Origin: Nitrososphaerota archaeon
GTDB lineage: Archaea > Thermoproteota > Nitrososphaeria > Nitrososphaerales > Nitrosopumilaceae
DNA length: 64,000 bases
NCBI GenBank assembly: GCA_028867595.1
Contig: JAGWGB010000004.1
Coordinates: 39,929 to 103,928, forward strand
Direction of reading: 5' to 3'
Positions 43,920-52,770 of the stretch are shown here, one piece after another. The position numbers and the translations under genes are program-made. Positions within the stretch are counted from its first letter, which is position 1. The number at the start of each line of letters is the position of its first letter. The notes under the pieces were generated by a model that worked only from the letters and a program-made list of their open reading frames with translations, made no database searches and was not told where the DNA came from.

Positions 43920-43929
43920 TTGTATACAA
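43920..43929. promoter_or_regulatory. MarR-type operator, copy 2 (overlaps the marR TATA box)
   Basis: A second TTGTATACAA, 15 bp from the first centre to centre. It covers the position 19-28 nt above the MarR start codon, where TATA should be, which suggests autorepression. Confidence 0.55.
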
Positions 43930-43947
43930 GTTAATCTAAGGTAAAAC

Positions 43948-44430
43948 ATGCGTAAATTAGACATAAAAGACAGCATTGGGACGTTAATTGCTCTTACATC
44001 AAAATCATTAGAACGGGTAGCAGAATATGAAATAAAAAACAAACTGGGATTGACATCAAGCCAATGGAAGATAATACTTGCATTGAATATGTTTGATGGA
44101 CTGAGCCAGAAGGAACTTGCTGATAAAATCTATGTGGATGGCAGTACTCTTGTTCCAGTTATAGACGTGATGGAAAAAAAAGGACTAGTTGAGCGACGAC
44201 CTGATCCAAAAGACAGAAGGCATAATAGATTGTTTCTCACAAAAAAATCCGAATCGACTGTAGATTCTATCATTAAAATAATAACACAACTGCGAAAAAA
44301 TCTATACAAAGGAATATCGCACAAGGACCAAGAATCTATGAGACCTCATCTAAAGAAAATTATAGATAACGCAGACGAAATTCTAAACAAATCTGTTGGA
44401 GTAAATCAAACCAAATCTAGAAAACCATGA
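43948..44430 (+). CDS. MarR family regulator
   Basis: 160 residues with the MarR wing and helix order: L-T-S-S-Q-W-K-I-I-L-A-L, DGLSQKELADKIYVDGSTLV and the wing V-E-R-R-P-D-P-K-D-R-R-H-N-R-L-F-L-T. MarR dimers bind palindromes and usually release them on binding an aromatic or oxidising ligand. Two TTGTATACAA sites lie immediately upstream. Adjacent exported SRPBCC-like protein is the likely target. Confidence 0.88.
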   Translation: MRKLDIKDSIGTLIALTSKSLERVAEYEIKNKLGLTSSQWKIILALNMFDGLSQKELADKIYVDGSTLVPVIDVMEKKGLVERRPDPKDRRHNRLFLTKKSESTVDSIIKIITQLRKNLYKGISHKDQESMRPHLKKIIDNADEILNKSVGVNQTKSRKP

Positions 44431-44492
44431 CATCCAAATTACATCCTAAATTATCAGACAAAGTTATACCTATGTTATTACAACGTGATATC

Positions 44493-45710
44493 ATGAAATA
44501 TTTTGCAGTAATTTTGTTTTTGTTACCCCTTTCAATTTGTTATGCAAATGCCCAATCCCCATCTCCAGGCTCTGTCTTGACATTTTACATAACAGACGAA
44601 AATTTGGTTACAGACCACCGGGGAGTCATGACGCTTTCAACTGCTGGATTGGTTGATTTTACAATTGATGGGACTCCAATAGCAGGACCTGATAGCATGG
44701 TGGAGACAGGAATTGATACGGGAGTATTTCAATTACAGCTTACTTTACCGTCCTCTGTAAATGGAAGACCTCTGCAAAATGGAGACATTGTTCTTATGAC
44801 ATATCACCAACGTGCAGATTATTCTGGAAATCCGCAAACACTAACACAATCAGTTGTACTAAGCTCAATACCTTCAACACCAGTGGAACCATCGGAGCAA
44901 AGCGTCAACATTGGTCAGTACTTTACGCTACAACTCTACGCACCAAATTATAACCTGGACTCGCAAGTACCAGATGACATTCCGTTAAGTACAGTGCAGG
45001 TCCACATGGGAGGGGTAAGCACTACTCTTGCAGACTCTGCCTTTGACATTGGAACTGGCTCATTACGGGAGACTGGTGCAAATACTGATACTTTCGCAGC
45101 TACGTTTAAGATACCAAAATCAATTGACGGCTTTCCTGTTGAGATTGGCTCCACTCTAGAATTTACATTTGGAGATAACTCGCAGCAAATCCCATCTGAA
45201 TCAAGCATATACGTTACAATTGGCACGCACTATAACCCGTCTGCATCAGCCCCGAGCGCTCCTGTATCGCATGGAATTACTGTTTATACTACAAGTACTG
45301 TGGGCACAAATGTGAACTATGACAACTATGATGTGTTGCAAGGATATTCAGGACCTGTTTGTTATCCGTCATCTGGTTCCTTCTTTTATATTGGAACCTC
45401 CACTGTTACATGCTCTGCAACAAATCCACAAGGCACATCTTCACTAAAGTCATTTTCTGTAACTGTAATCCATCAAGGCAAGCCTATCCCATCATGGATA
45501 AAAAATCTGACAGGCTTTTGGTGTGCTGGCAACATACAAGACAATGATTTTCAGAATGCAATAGCATTTCTCAATTCAACTAACGTGATCTCAGTTCCGA
45601 CATTGCAGGGCCAAAATTTACCTGTTGACAAGTCTGGCATATGCTCATGGTCGACTGGAACAATTAGTGACGATGAAGTAATGCAATTATTTTACCAACT
45701 TATCCGATAA
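44493..45710 (+). CDS. Secreted multidomain surface protein with HYR-like and W-rich parts
   Basis: 405 residues: signal peptide (KYFAVILFLLPLSICYANA), two related beta domains (VLTFYITDENLVTDHRGVMT, YFTLQLYAPNYNLDSQ...), a HYR-like domain ending in T-V-T-C-S-A-T-N-P-Q-G-T-S, and a C-terminal W module (IPSWIKNLTGFWCAGNIQDN) with a second degenerate copy SWSTGTISDDE. ATG 44493 lies 26 nt below GTTATACC (44464-44471); the longer frame from 44427 overlaps MarR and lacks a signal peptide at its start. Confidence 0.7.
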   Translation: MKYFAVILFLLPLSICYANAQSPSPGSVLTFYITDENLVTDHRGVMTLSTAGLVDFTIDGTPIAGPDSMVETGIDTGVFQLQLTLPSSVNGRPLQNGDIVLMTYHQRADYSGNPQTLTQSVVLSSIPSTPVEPSEQSVNIGQYFTLQLYAPNYNLDSQVPDDIPLSTVQVHMGGVSTTLADSAFDIGTGSLRETGANTDTFAATFKIPKSIDGFPVEIGSTLEFTFGDNSQQIPSESSIYVTIGTHYNPSASAPSAPVSHGITVYTTSTVGTNVNYDNYDVLQGYSGPVCYPSSGSFFYIGTSTVTCSATNPQGTSSLKSFSVTVIHQGKPIPSWIKNLTGFWCAGNIQDNDFQNAIAFLNSTNVISVPTLQGQNLPVDKSGICSWSTGTISDDEVMQLFYQLIR

Positions 45711-45741
45711 GATTTAATCTTGCATGTGCCGAAATTAACTC

Positions 45742-46197
45742 ATGAAGGCAACTTTTGGAGCAGGCTGTTTTTGGTGTGTTGAACATGAATTTAGAAAAAT
45801 AAAAGGAGTAACATCAACTGCAGTGGGGTATATGGGAGGAAACATGAAAAATCCCACATACGAGGATGTATGCACAGACCAAACTGGACACGCAGAGGTA
45901 GTCCAGGTAGAGTTCGATCCATCAGTGATATCATACGCTCAAATTCTTGATGTTTTTTGGCATTGCCACGACCCGACATCGCTGAATCGACAGGGCCCTG
46001 ATGTGGGCAAGCAATATAGATCTGCCATATTCTGTCACAGCCAGGAACAAGAAAAGGAGGCAAAACAATCAAAAGAATCACTGCAAAAATCTGGGCAATT
46101 CAAAAAAGACATTGTGACTGAAATACGCACTGCGCCGGAATTTTACAAGGCAGAAGAATATCACCAGCAATACTATACAAAATGTGGAATTGTATAG
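45742..46197 (+). CDS. msrA: Peptide-methionine (S)-S-oxide reductase MsrA
   Basis: 151 residues. The active-site motif G-A-G-C-F-W-C-V-E starts at residue 6, followed by [28 protein letters not shown] and Y-R-S-A-I-F. The C-terminal [10 protein letters not shown] supplies the recycling cysteine. It repairs methionine sulfoxide in proteins, drawing electrons from thioredoxin. Full length for short-form MsrA. Confidence 0.95.
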   Translation: MKATFGAGCFWCVEHEFRKIKGVTSTAVGYMGGNMKNPTYEDVCTDQTGHAEVVQVEFDPSVISYAQILDVFWHCHDPTSLNRQGPDVGKQYRSAIFCHSQEQEKEAKQSKESLQKSGQFKKDIVTEIRTAPEFYKAEEYHQQYYTKCGIV

Positions 46198-46289
46198 CTT
46201 TAGATTTTCTCACTATGGTGTAACTTTGAATTTGTCTTGATACAGTCCATTGAGATCTCTAAACTAGTCAAAACCATTCCGTATACCTG

Positions 46290-46535
46290 TCAGGTTATGC
46301 CCTCTGCTGGTTCTGCACCGTGGTACATACTTGTGAATGGAATGGAGCCATCAGCAGGCAACACTAAACAGAAATGAATCTCTTTGTAACTGCATATCTT
46401 TATGGGGGAAGAATTGTTTGTTGCATAGGATGTACTTGACATGAAGATGGTTGTTAGCACTATGGCAACTATTGCAGCCATCATGGCAATAGAAATCTGT
46501 CTCCAAAGCCTGTAGAATTGTATGCGATTGTTCAT
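46290..46535 (-). CDS. Small exported or membrane protein
   Basis: 81 residues: one N-terminal hydrophobic helix (ISIAMMAAIVAIVLTTIFMS) and a short outer part with two cysteines (IKICSYKEIHFCLVL). A single anchored domain with a possible disulfide. Unknown family. Confidence 0.5.
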   Translation of the reverse strand: MNNRIQFYRLWRQISIAMMAAIVAIVLTTIFMSSTSYATNNSSPIKICSYKEIHFCLVLPADGSIPFTSMYHGAEPAEGIT

Positions 46536-46631
46536 GTCTTGTAATCTACAAAATTAACCTCAGGCCGACTGAATCTGCAGCTCGTTGGATTTTTTGGTAT
46601 TGGATAGATCCATCTTCGTCTTTGCAGTTAC

Positions 46632-47909
46632 TTAGCGAGGTCTTGCTGCTCCACAATTGGAACAGTGATCTTGACTGTTCAACGTATAAAATCCACACTT
46701 GAAGCACAACCAATCGGGCTGTTCTTGCGAGGGTGTAGAGCTAACCTGCGCTATAGGGGTTTTACTCGTAATTTGGTCAGCCCAATGCTGTCTTGTTTCA
46801 TATTGAAGAGGACCAGTATCAACTTCGTAAACTTTAGTTTTCATCTTCTTATTGCTCCACAAAAATATGAAAACTGCAATACCTCCAGCGCCACCTGCCA
46901 TTCCGTAGGTTATCATGTTAGACATGCCCCCGGCAGTTGTATTTGATACTCCAGCTGCTGCAGCAGCAGTGGTGGTAAATGCAGGTGCGCCTTTTACATT
47001 GTAGGCTTGTGCTTGTCCCTCTACATCAAAAGTTCCTGAAGCAGGCTGATCAATTGTTCGTATGTGATATGATTCATCTACTGTAAAGTCTGCATCTTGT
47101 TGATTAACATTCATAGCGCCTGACTGTAAGCTACTAACTCCAGTAGAGAAGGTGGTGACTGCTACCTTTGTTCCTTTGTAATTTAGTGAATTTGAGTCAC
47201 TTACAACATATGACGGATCAAATAGATGATCCCACTTGTCAAGTGGCTGTTGCTGATATAGGACGGAAGGATTGATCAAATTTTGTTCTAGTATCTTTTC
47301 AGCTTGCGTGCCTTTTATTATATCATATACTGTCGGTAATTCTTTTTGAATAAGATTTATTGGATAATTGATCTCAAAATCCCCATATTGCTGCGTAGAT
47401 ATTTTGACAGGCTGGTTGAGGTTAAAACCTGCCCATGCAGCATCCATGATAAACGGAGTGCCCCCACCCATGATGCCGCCGACATTAGTGGTAGTGCCGT
47501 GATAAAGAACATAATTTCCAATTGTCGGAGCAATGCTTATCAAATATGTAATGGATGCTTCGGTAGGGCCTCCACTAATCTGTGCAAGGTAGTTTAGACT
47601 CATATTTGTCAATTGAACCGAACTCCCTTCTGAGCTCATGGCCTGTCCCATGGAATTCATCAAATCTCTGACAGACGGATTGTTAGAGTATGAAGAAAAT
47701 GAAATGGTCATGTTCACACCGTCAAGTGCATTTTTTAGTTTGCCTCCTTGTGGATAGTCTAGATAGACAACACGTGTAAATTTGAAATTGGGAGTTACAA
47801 GAGCTCCATTTATTGGAAGATATGCGTTAAAATCAGTTGTTGCCAAGGCAGGAGATATAGTTCCAAATAGTGCTAAACCGGCCAATACTAAAGAAAAAAG
47901 CATTCGCAT
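46632..47909 (-). CDS. Secreted/membrane protein with cytoplasmic zinc ribbon
   Basis: 425 residues: signal peptide (LFSLVLAGLALFGTISPALA), a large outer beta-rich domain (about 30-330), one membrane helix (ITYGMAGGAGGIAVFIFLWS) and a cytoplasmic tail that ends in a zinc ribbon, C-F-K-C-G then C-S-N-C-G-A. Coupling an outer domain to an inner zinc ribbon suggests signalling or assembly, but this is a guess. Confidence 0.7.
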   Translation of the reverse strand: MRMLFSLVLAGLALFGTISPALATTDFNAYLPINGALVTPNFKFTRVVYLDYPQGGKLKNALDGVNMTISFSSYSNNPSVRDLMNSMGQAMSSEGSSVQLTNMSLNYLAQISGGPTEASITYLISIAPTIGNYVLYHGTTTNVGGIMGGGTPFIMDAAWAGFNLNQPVKISTQQYGDFEINYPINLIQKELPTVYDIIKGTQAEKILEQNLINPSVLYQQQPLDKWDHLFDPSYVVSDSNSLNYKGTKVAVTTFSTGVSSLQSGAMNVNQQDADFTVDESYHIRTIDQPASGTFDVEGQAQAYNVKGAPAFTTTAAAAAGVSNTTAGGMSNMITYGMAGGAGGIAVFIFLWSNKKMKTKVYEVDTGPLQYETRQHWADQITSKTPIAQVSSTPSQEQPDWLCFKCGFYTLNSQDHCSNCGAARPR

Positions 47910-48176
47910 TTACATTCTACATGCATACATGTGTCAAGGATCGTATTATAGCTAGTAATATTTCTCAGTTCTATATTTTGATATCAGAACAATGATTTGT
48001 TTCCAATAATGTTAATACTAAAACCAAAAAGCTATCAAATCATGTAATTGAATATTGTTTTATTTCATGATGTAACAAAGTGTTTCTACCTACTGCACAC
48101 GAAAATTGGAACGCGCCTTAGTCAATCATATGCAGAAATACATTTTATATCACAGATTACTGTGTGTTTTTCTATC

Positions 48177-48371
48177 TTGAATTGGAAGAGACTTGGAAGA
48201 CTTGTTCTGTTTTTTGGGTTGATTGGTGTAGGTGCATTCATCTTTCTCAACATGGATACGGCTCATCGTAAAAGGGATCTGTATCTCCTATTCACTCTCT
48301 CACTTGCGTTTTTTATCTCTGGTTGGTTTGGACTCTTCCGATATTCTAGATTTTGGGCATTGTTGGAATAA
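48177..48371 (+). CDS. Small two-helix membrane protein
   Basis: 64 residues with hydrophobic spans LVLFFGLIGVGAFIFLNM and LYLLFTLSLAFFISGWFGLF. TTG 48177 is chosen because TTTTATAT (48143-48150) lies 27-30 nt above it. The frame goes further upstream but that part is not membrane- or protein-like. Unknown function. Confidence 0.5.
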   Translation: MNWKRLGRLVLFFGLIGVGAFIFLNMDTAHRKRDLYLLFTLSLAFFISGWFGLFRYSRFWALLE

Positions 48372-48477
48372 GTGAATAAATCTACAAGACGGAAAAATAA
48401 TTATTATATGAAATAAATTATATTTTGGAAATAAATCAAGATATTAAAATTTTATTTAGAAATTTTCAAATGAATTC

Positions 48478-48488
48478 TTAAATATTAA
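48478..48488 (+). promoter_or_regulatory. TATA box of the structured RNA at 48508
   Basis: TTAAATATTAA is centred about 26 nt above the predicted RNA start. No coding start is found downstream, so the box seems to serve a non-coding transcript. Confidence 0.5.
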
Positions 48489-48507
48489 GAAATACATTAG
48501 TATACCA

Positions 48508-48637
48508 TGCGAGTAGAGCCACAAAAAATGGCTTGACTTGGCGTGGTCTGGCAGGAAACATAAAGCGAACCGGGCGCAAAGGCGTCGTTCAATGGAGGTG
48601 ATCTCCAAGGGTCCTGCCGCAAAAGATCACGCCTTTT
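48508..48637 (+). ncRNA. Candidate structured non-coding RNA with branched fold
   Basis: About 130 nt of much higher GC than its surroundings. A short 5' hairpin (48517-48521 / 48529-48533) is followed by a long stem P1 of 10 bp (48540-48549 / 48624-48633), P2 of 7 bp directly inside (48550-48556 / 48612-48618), and two inner hairpins P3 (48564-48568 / 48585-48589) and P4 (48593-48597 / 48603-48607). It ends in TTTT right after P1 and meets a convergent gene 3 bp later. No reading frame fits. It is not tRNA, 5S, SRP, RNase P or a riboswitch class I can recall. Strand is chosen from the TATA box and terminal T run. Confidence 0.7.
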
Positions 48638-48639
48638 AA

Positions 48640-49251
48640 TTAATATCTAAAACTTGGTCTAGTTCGTTTAGCAAAGAGCAGTATGGCTATGATTATACCG
48701 CCGGCACCTGCAACTCCTGCAATCACCAAAACTATGAAGATTGACGTGTACAAGCTAAGCGTTGTTATGTTAAATGTATACGTACTCATACTTCCTGTAC
48801 CAAGATCGAAAAGATCAACTTGGAAGACGTGGTTTCCAGGCTCTTGAAATACATAATCTGCATCAAACTCCCCTGGGTAATTTGCTGGCGGAAATTCTTT
48901 TGTCAAATCATCATCATGGTAGATTTTTACGCCCATCCTGACATTGCTCACTTGGTTGCCATTCTGGTCTAACACTAGAAAGTGAATCTTTGTGTCCTTT
49001 CCGACATCTGGAACCGAAGGTGTTGTAGTTACCTGTACCTCATAGTTGCCAACTTTTGCGTCATCACTACTAAATGGCGGATGGAGTATTTCATAAGTGA
49101 CAAGACCTACAAAGAAAGTAAAATACACTATCAAAAGGGCATATTTTTTTTGCAACGTGGGTGTTAGGATGTTTTGATATATTACATTTAGCCAATTTTT
49201 CAAATCTAGACTATGGGCATGACACGTCTTCGGATTGGCATTATATACCAA
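48640..49251 (-). CDS. Exported FixH/YtkA-like protein with two membrane anchors
   Basis: 203 residues: N-terminal hydrophobic helix (YALLIVYFTFFVGLVTYEIL), an outer beta-sandwich domain (YEVQVTTTPSVPDVGKDTKI, MGVKIYHDDD, GNHVFQVDLFDLGTG) and a C-terminal helix with the tail KRTRPSFRY. The outer domain resembles YtkA/FixH and the protein at 28484. ATG 49251; later ATG or TTG codons could serve. Confidence 0.6.
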   Translation of the reverse strand: MVYNANPKTCHAHSLDLKNWLNVIYQNILTPTLQKKYALLIVYFTFFVGLVTYEILHPPFSSDDAKVGNYEVQVTTTPSVPDVGKDTKIHFLVLDQNGNQVSNVRMGVKIYHDDDLTKEFPPANYPGEFDADYVFQEPGNHVFQVDLFDLGTGSMSTYTFNITTLSLYTSIFIVLVIAGVAGAGGIIIAILLFAKRTRPSFRY

Positions 49252-49315
49252 TCAGGCAAGAATCTGCGAGACACTAATAAAGAAAGATTGCGACAAATGA
49301 ATTTCAGGTAGCATT

Positions 49316-50779
49316 TTGATATCAAAAAAACTGGGAATTGGTGTAGGAGTAATACTGGTTGGGATTGCCATTTTGTTGATTGCGTTTCAAAAACCCTCTC
49401 CTGAACATAACATGTCTATATCTGGTCCAGAACCTAGCCAAAACCCGTACCTTCAAGAGTATTCATTGCCTGACAATGCAGCACCTAATGGATTGATTGT
49501 TGACAAAAATGGGACAGTTTGGGTAACATCATCCAAGTCAAACTTGCTTTACAGCCTTGACACAAAATCAGAACTGAAAAATTACGAAATAAAAGATAAC
49601 AACTTGCAATTTGCCAACGTTAATCAAAACACAACCATGGTCTGGACAGTGGTTCAGGACAAAGACGGGATAATTTGGTTTTCTCCGCTTGGGACAAAAT
49701 CCATCTGGAGGTTTGATCCTGCAAATGACGTTTTCCACGTAATACCTTCTAAATCAGGCTCTGCATTTCAGATGAAATCTGATGCAGAAAATGGCGACAT
49801 TTGGTTTACTACGCTTAGCGGAAATACGCTTTGCGTTATAGAAAAAAACTCTACTGCACCTGAAGGATACACAATATCTGACTTTGATCTTGGAAATGAC
49901 ACTGCCCCTGCGGGACTGTATTTACAAGATAACTTGGTGTGGGTAACTGAGATAACAACTCAAAAGGTTGTCGAATTCAAAATTGACCGCGAAAATGGCT
50001 TTGTAACTGGAATCACAAAAATAAAAGAAATTCCAGCAGACAATACGACTCAACTCTCATCGCCAACAGATCTTTTTGTTGATGGCAACACAATATGGCT
50101 GACCGAGCATGGCACTAGTTTTCTTACCAAGTATGATATGGAAAATAATGAGATTGTAAGATATCCAACATCTCAAAATGAGTATCATGCAACAACACTT
50201 CCGTTTTGGATTCGAGCAATCAATGATGGAAAAGACTTGTGGTTCAATGAACACGAAGGGAACAAGTTGGCGCTATTTGATACGGTAAACAAGACAATGA
50301 CTGAATATGATATTCCTTCTAGGCCAAAAGACGGCTATCTGACATATCCTCTTAACATTGCCACAAGTCCAGTTGACAATATGATACTATGGTTTGCAGA
50401 ATGGAATACTGACAAACTAGGGAGAATTGACGGTCATGTGCAAGTACCGTTTTCAATATCTGCAGATAGGGACCAAGTCACACTAAATCCTGATGCATCA
50501 AAAGCAGTTGTTGTAAATTTAAAAATTGACGGTACTAGCCCATACAATAAAAATCTGATAATTTTGAATGCATCAAGCTCTATGGTCCCATCTGCGGGGT
50601 TTGGAAACGTGGATGCGTCGATATCACCTGATACGCTTGATCTATCCTCAAATCATCAGGCACAATTGATGCTACGAAACTATTCTGCACAGCCTGGCAA
50701 CTATACTCTTGGAGTCAGCGCATCTGATGGAATTGTTACAAAAACAATATTTCTTAATCTAACAGTTCCAAAAGGATGA
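49316..50779 (+). CDS. Membrane-anchored Vgb/SMP-30-like beta-propeller
   Basis: 487 residues: an N-terminal anchor (LGIGVGVILVGIAILLIAFQ), a seven-bladed propeller with W-V-T-x-x-x and D-G-I-I-W-F repeats (G-L-I-V-D-K-N-G-T-V-W-V-T), and a C-terminal Ig-like domain of about 110 residues. It resembles virginiamycin B lyase-type propellers and the outer domain of the CopC-CopD fusion. Lyase activity is unlikely to be its role here. TTG 49316 is the start. Confidence 0.78.
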   Translation: MISKKLGIGVGVILVGIAILLIAFQKPSPEHNMSISGPEPSQNPYLQEYSLPDNAAPNGLIVDKNGTVWVTSSKSNLLYSLDTKSELKNYEIKDNNLQFANVNQNTTMVWTVVQDKDGIIWFSPLGTKSIWRFDPANDVFHVIPSKSGSAFQMKSDAENGDIWFTTLSGNTLCVIEKNSTAPEGYTISDFDLGNDTAPAGLYLQDNLVWVTEITTQKVVEFKIDRENGFVTGITKIKEIPADNTTQLSSPTDLFVDGNTIWLTEHGTSFLTKYDMENNEIVRYPTSQNEYHATTLPFWIRAINDGKDLWFNEHEGNKLALFDTVNKTMTEYDIPSRPKDGYLTYPLNIATSPVDNMILWFAEWNTDKLGRIDGHVQVPFSISADRDQVTLNPDASKAVVVNLKIDGTSPYNKNLIILNASSSMVPSAGFGNVDASISPDTLDLSSNHQAQLMLRNYSAQPGNYTLGVSASDGIVTKTIFLNLTVPKG

Positions 50780-50781
50780 TC

Positions 50782-51150
50782 TTATTTTGTATTTTTGAAA
50801 AATTCTTCAGAAACAATCTTGTTCTCTAGTGCGTATTTCTTTATCTCATCCAGCCTCAGTTCGTCTGTGATGAAATGTACGTAATCTTCTTTGTATTGCG
50901 GCAAAGTTTTCTTGCTGCCACTCTTGTAATCGTCATATTCGTCAACTGGAGGCTCTCTACCAAGCAGTACAGTGCATAATTTCTTCAAGTCAGCCATGCT
51001 AAATTCTTGCAATAAAGTGTATTTTACAGGCAATTCCTTTTCAAAGATCTCATCTTCTTTATCAATTTCTTCTTTTATTTTGTAAATCTCTTCCATGTTT
51101 TTGCTTTGGCTGTCTGGTTTTTTACGGTCAAATATTTTTCCAAAATTCAT
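50782..51150 (-). CDS. Charged helical protein, unknown function
   Basis: 122 residues; basic start (MNFGKIFDRKKPDSQSKN), a highly charged coiled stretch (EEIYKIKEEIDKEDEIFEKE) and a winged-helix-like C half (SMADLKKLCTVLLGREPPVD, YVHFITDELRLDEIKKYALE). Might be a small adaptor. It converges on the propeller gene with 2 bp between. Confidence 0.55.
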   Translation of the reverse strand: MNFGKIFDRKKPDSQSKNMEEIYKIKEEIDKEDEIFEKELPVKYTLLQEFSMADLKKLCTVLLGREPPVDEYDDYKSGSKKTLPQYKEDYVHFITDELRLDEIKKYALENKIVSEEFFKNTK

Positions 51151-51259
51151 TTGTCACCTGAACCATTTTTCTTGCAAAATATAATTCAAGCAGGTGATTC
51201 CACTTGAAAATTATCTTTACAGAACATCGCTACATGAGATAAATGCTATCTCTCATGCG

Positions 51260-51499
51260 CTAAAAAAATCCATGCCATCTGAGCAATACTCGATAACAAA
51301 CAAGGGCAGACATTCCTATTGATGATATGATAACCCCTGACAGGAGAATCCAGAATCCATAATCAGAGTTTGGAACTAGGTTTAGGTATCTGTCGAGAAT
51401 CTCTATGTATGCCAGAACCAACACTCCGCACGAGATTATGAGCAAGTCTGTATTGTGGTTGCACCAGTCAGCTAACCTTTTTTTCTGAATTCCTATCAC
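51260..51499 (-). CDS. Small two-helix membrane protein
   Basis: 79 residues with two hydrophobic spans (TDLLIISCGVLVLAYIEIL, WILLSGVIISSIGMSALVCY) and a basic N terminus QKKRLADW. GTG 51499 overlaps the end of an upstream small frame by 32 bp, so translation may be coupled. Confidence 0.5.
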   Translation of the reverse strand: MIGIQKKRLADWCNHNTDLLIISCGVLVLAYIEILDRYLNLVPNSDYGFWILLSGVIISSIGMSALVCYRVLLRWHGFF

Positions 51500-51602
51500 T
51501 TTTCGAGTCTACCTCGCTGAGAATGTCGCAAATTATATCGTGAGGAATATCTATGTTGGTGGAACCAACTTCCTTCTCTATTGCTAGGTAAAGGACTGTC
51601 AT
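51468..51602 (-). CDS. Small soluble protein upstream of the two-helix membrane protein
   Basis: 44 residues from ATG 51602 with a good protein texture (LYLAIEKEVGSTNIDIPHDI, then a charged tail). An AT-rich box lies just upstream (RC of 51605-51613). The overlap with the next gene hints at an operon. Function unknown. Confidence 0.4.
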   Translation of the reverse strand: MTVLYLAIEKEVGSTNIDIPHDIICDILSEVDSKSDRNSEKKVS

Positions 51603-51724
51603 ACAGTATATTTCTTACAATGATTGATAACCTTCACTAACAATTTCTCAGCAACTCTTATCTTTCTAGATTGATTTTGCTGATTGTACTCCAAACTTAA
51701 ATAAGATTTTGACGTATTGATATC

Positions 51725-52063
51725 ATGTCTCAACTAATTGAGGCAGAATACGACGAGTTCCTAAAAGACATACAGAACAAGCTGAAAAAAATCGAACCCA
51801 ACCTTGCAATGCAGGCGATGTACTACGAACGAAAGTTCACTGATGTAGACCCTCATGCAGAAATTGTTGTCAAGTACCACAAAGGAGTCGACCTGGACAA
51901 AAAGAGGTTTGCACTAGGCCAAAAGTACGGATTTGAGATGGCAATGGAGGGCCATGACGAACTGAGGGTGGTTGGACTGATGACCCTTGACATACTCCAC
52001 GATATATCAAAAGATGTAGACGTGGAAAGCGTCACTGGAACGATCTCGTGTGCTTCATACTAG
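51725..52063 (+). CDS. Hypothetical alpha-beta protein
   Basis: 112 residues, mixed helix and strand: LKDIQNKLKKIEPNLAMQAM, a central AEIVVKYHKGVDLDKKRFAL and an end VVGLMTLDILHDISKDVDVE. No family known to me; it stands before the TBP gene with its own region of AT-rich promoter. Confidence 0.55.
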   Translation: MSQLIEAEYDEFLKDIQNKLKKIEPNLAMQAMYYERKFTDVDPHAEIVVKYHKGVDLDKKRFALGQKYGFEMAMEGHDELRVVGLMTLDILHDISKDVDVESVTGTISCASY

Positions 52064-52137
52064 GAAGGCGGATCTGGAAAAAACCGGTCACTACTGTACA
52101 GTATGACAATTCAGTCGTGCCGAGAAGATGTAATTGG

Positions 52138-52145
52138 TATATATA
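52138..52145 (+). promoter_or_regulatory. TATA box of the tbp gene
   Basis: TATATATA is centred 26 nt above GTG 52168, a textbook spacing for a leaderless archaeal mRNA. Confidence 0.65.
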
Positions 52146-52167
52146 GTATTAATTTATACCCATACCC

Positions 52168-52728
52168 GTGCCACAAACAAAACCGATTGTTGATATCGTA
52201 AATGTTGTCGCTTCTGCCTCAGTCGATCAAAAAATAGACCTTGTCGAGATAACAAAGACATTTCCAGATGTAGAATACCACCCAGAACAATTCCCTGGCC
52301 TGGTCTTTAGGTTAAAGTCTCCCAAGACTGCAACCTTGATCTTCAGCTCAGGAAAGATGGTCTGTACTGGTTCTAAATCCGAAGATGCGGCTATTAATGC
52401 AGTAAGAACAGTAGTTCAAAAACTCCGAAAAGGAAAGATAAAGATCAAAAATGACCCTGAGATAACAATCCAAAACATTGTCGCTTCCGTAAGCTTGGGC
52501 GGTAAAGTACACCTTGAGAGAGCCGCACGAAGTCTCCCAAGAAGTATGTACGAGCCAGAACAATTTCCTGGTCTGATACACAGAATGCTTGACCCACGCT
52601 CTGTTGTTCTGATATTTGCTTCAGGCAAGCTAGTTTGTACTGGAACAAAGAAAGAGACTGAGGTATATAGAGCAGTTCACAACCTGCATACTCTACTTGA
52701 AGAGAAAAAACTGATGGAATACGAGTAG
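52168..52728 (+). CDS. tbp: TATA-box-binding protein (TBP)
   Basis: 186 residues forming two imperfect direct repeats of about 90 residues: VDIVNVVASASVDQKIDLVE ... EDAAINAVRTVVQKL, and ITIQNIVASVSLGGKVHLER ... the HNLHTLLEE end. Each repeat contains F-P-G-L-V/I-x-R-L/M and G-K-M/L-V-C-T-G, the DNA-binding saddle. TBP nucleates pre-initiation complexes at archaeal promoters. GTG start supported by the TATA box. Confidence 0.97.
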   Translation: MPQTKPIVDIVNVVASASVDQKIDLVEITKTFPDVEYHPEQFPGLVFRLKSPKTATLIFSSGKMVCTGSKSEDAAINAVRTVVQKLRKGKIKIKNDPEITIQNIVASVSLGGKVHLERAARSLPRSMYEPEQFPGLIHRMLDPRSVVLIFASGKLVCTGTKKETEVYRAVHNLHTLLEEKKLMEYE

Positions 52729-52770
52729 CGGCATATCGCTAGTATTGTTTTAATCCATCTGAAATTTCAT

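Noticed and set aside
48508..48637. c-di-GMP, cobalamin or TPP riboswitch in the structured RNA
   Set aside because: A few short words (GGGCGCAAAG) recall c-di-GMP aptamers, but the conserved core is missing and no gene lies directly downstream on the same strand.
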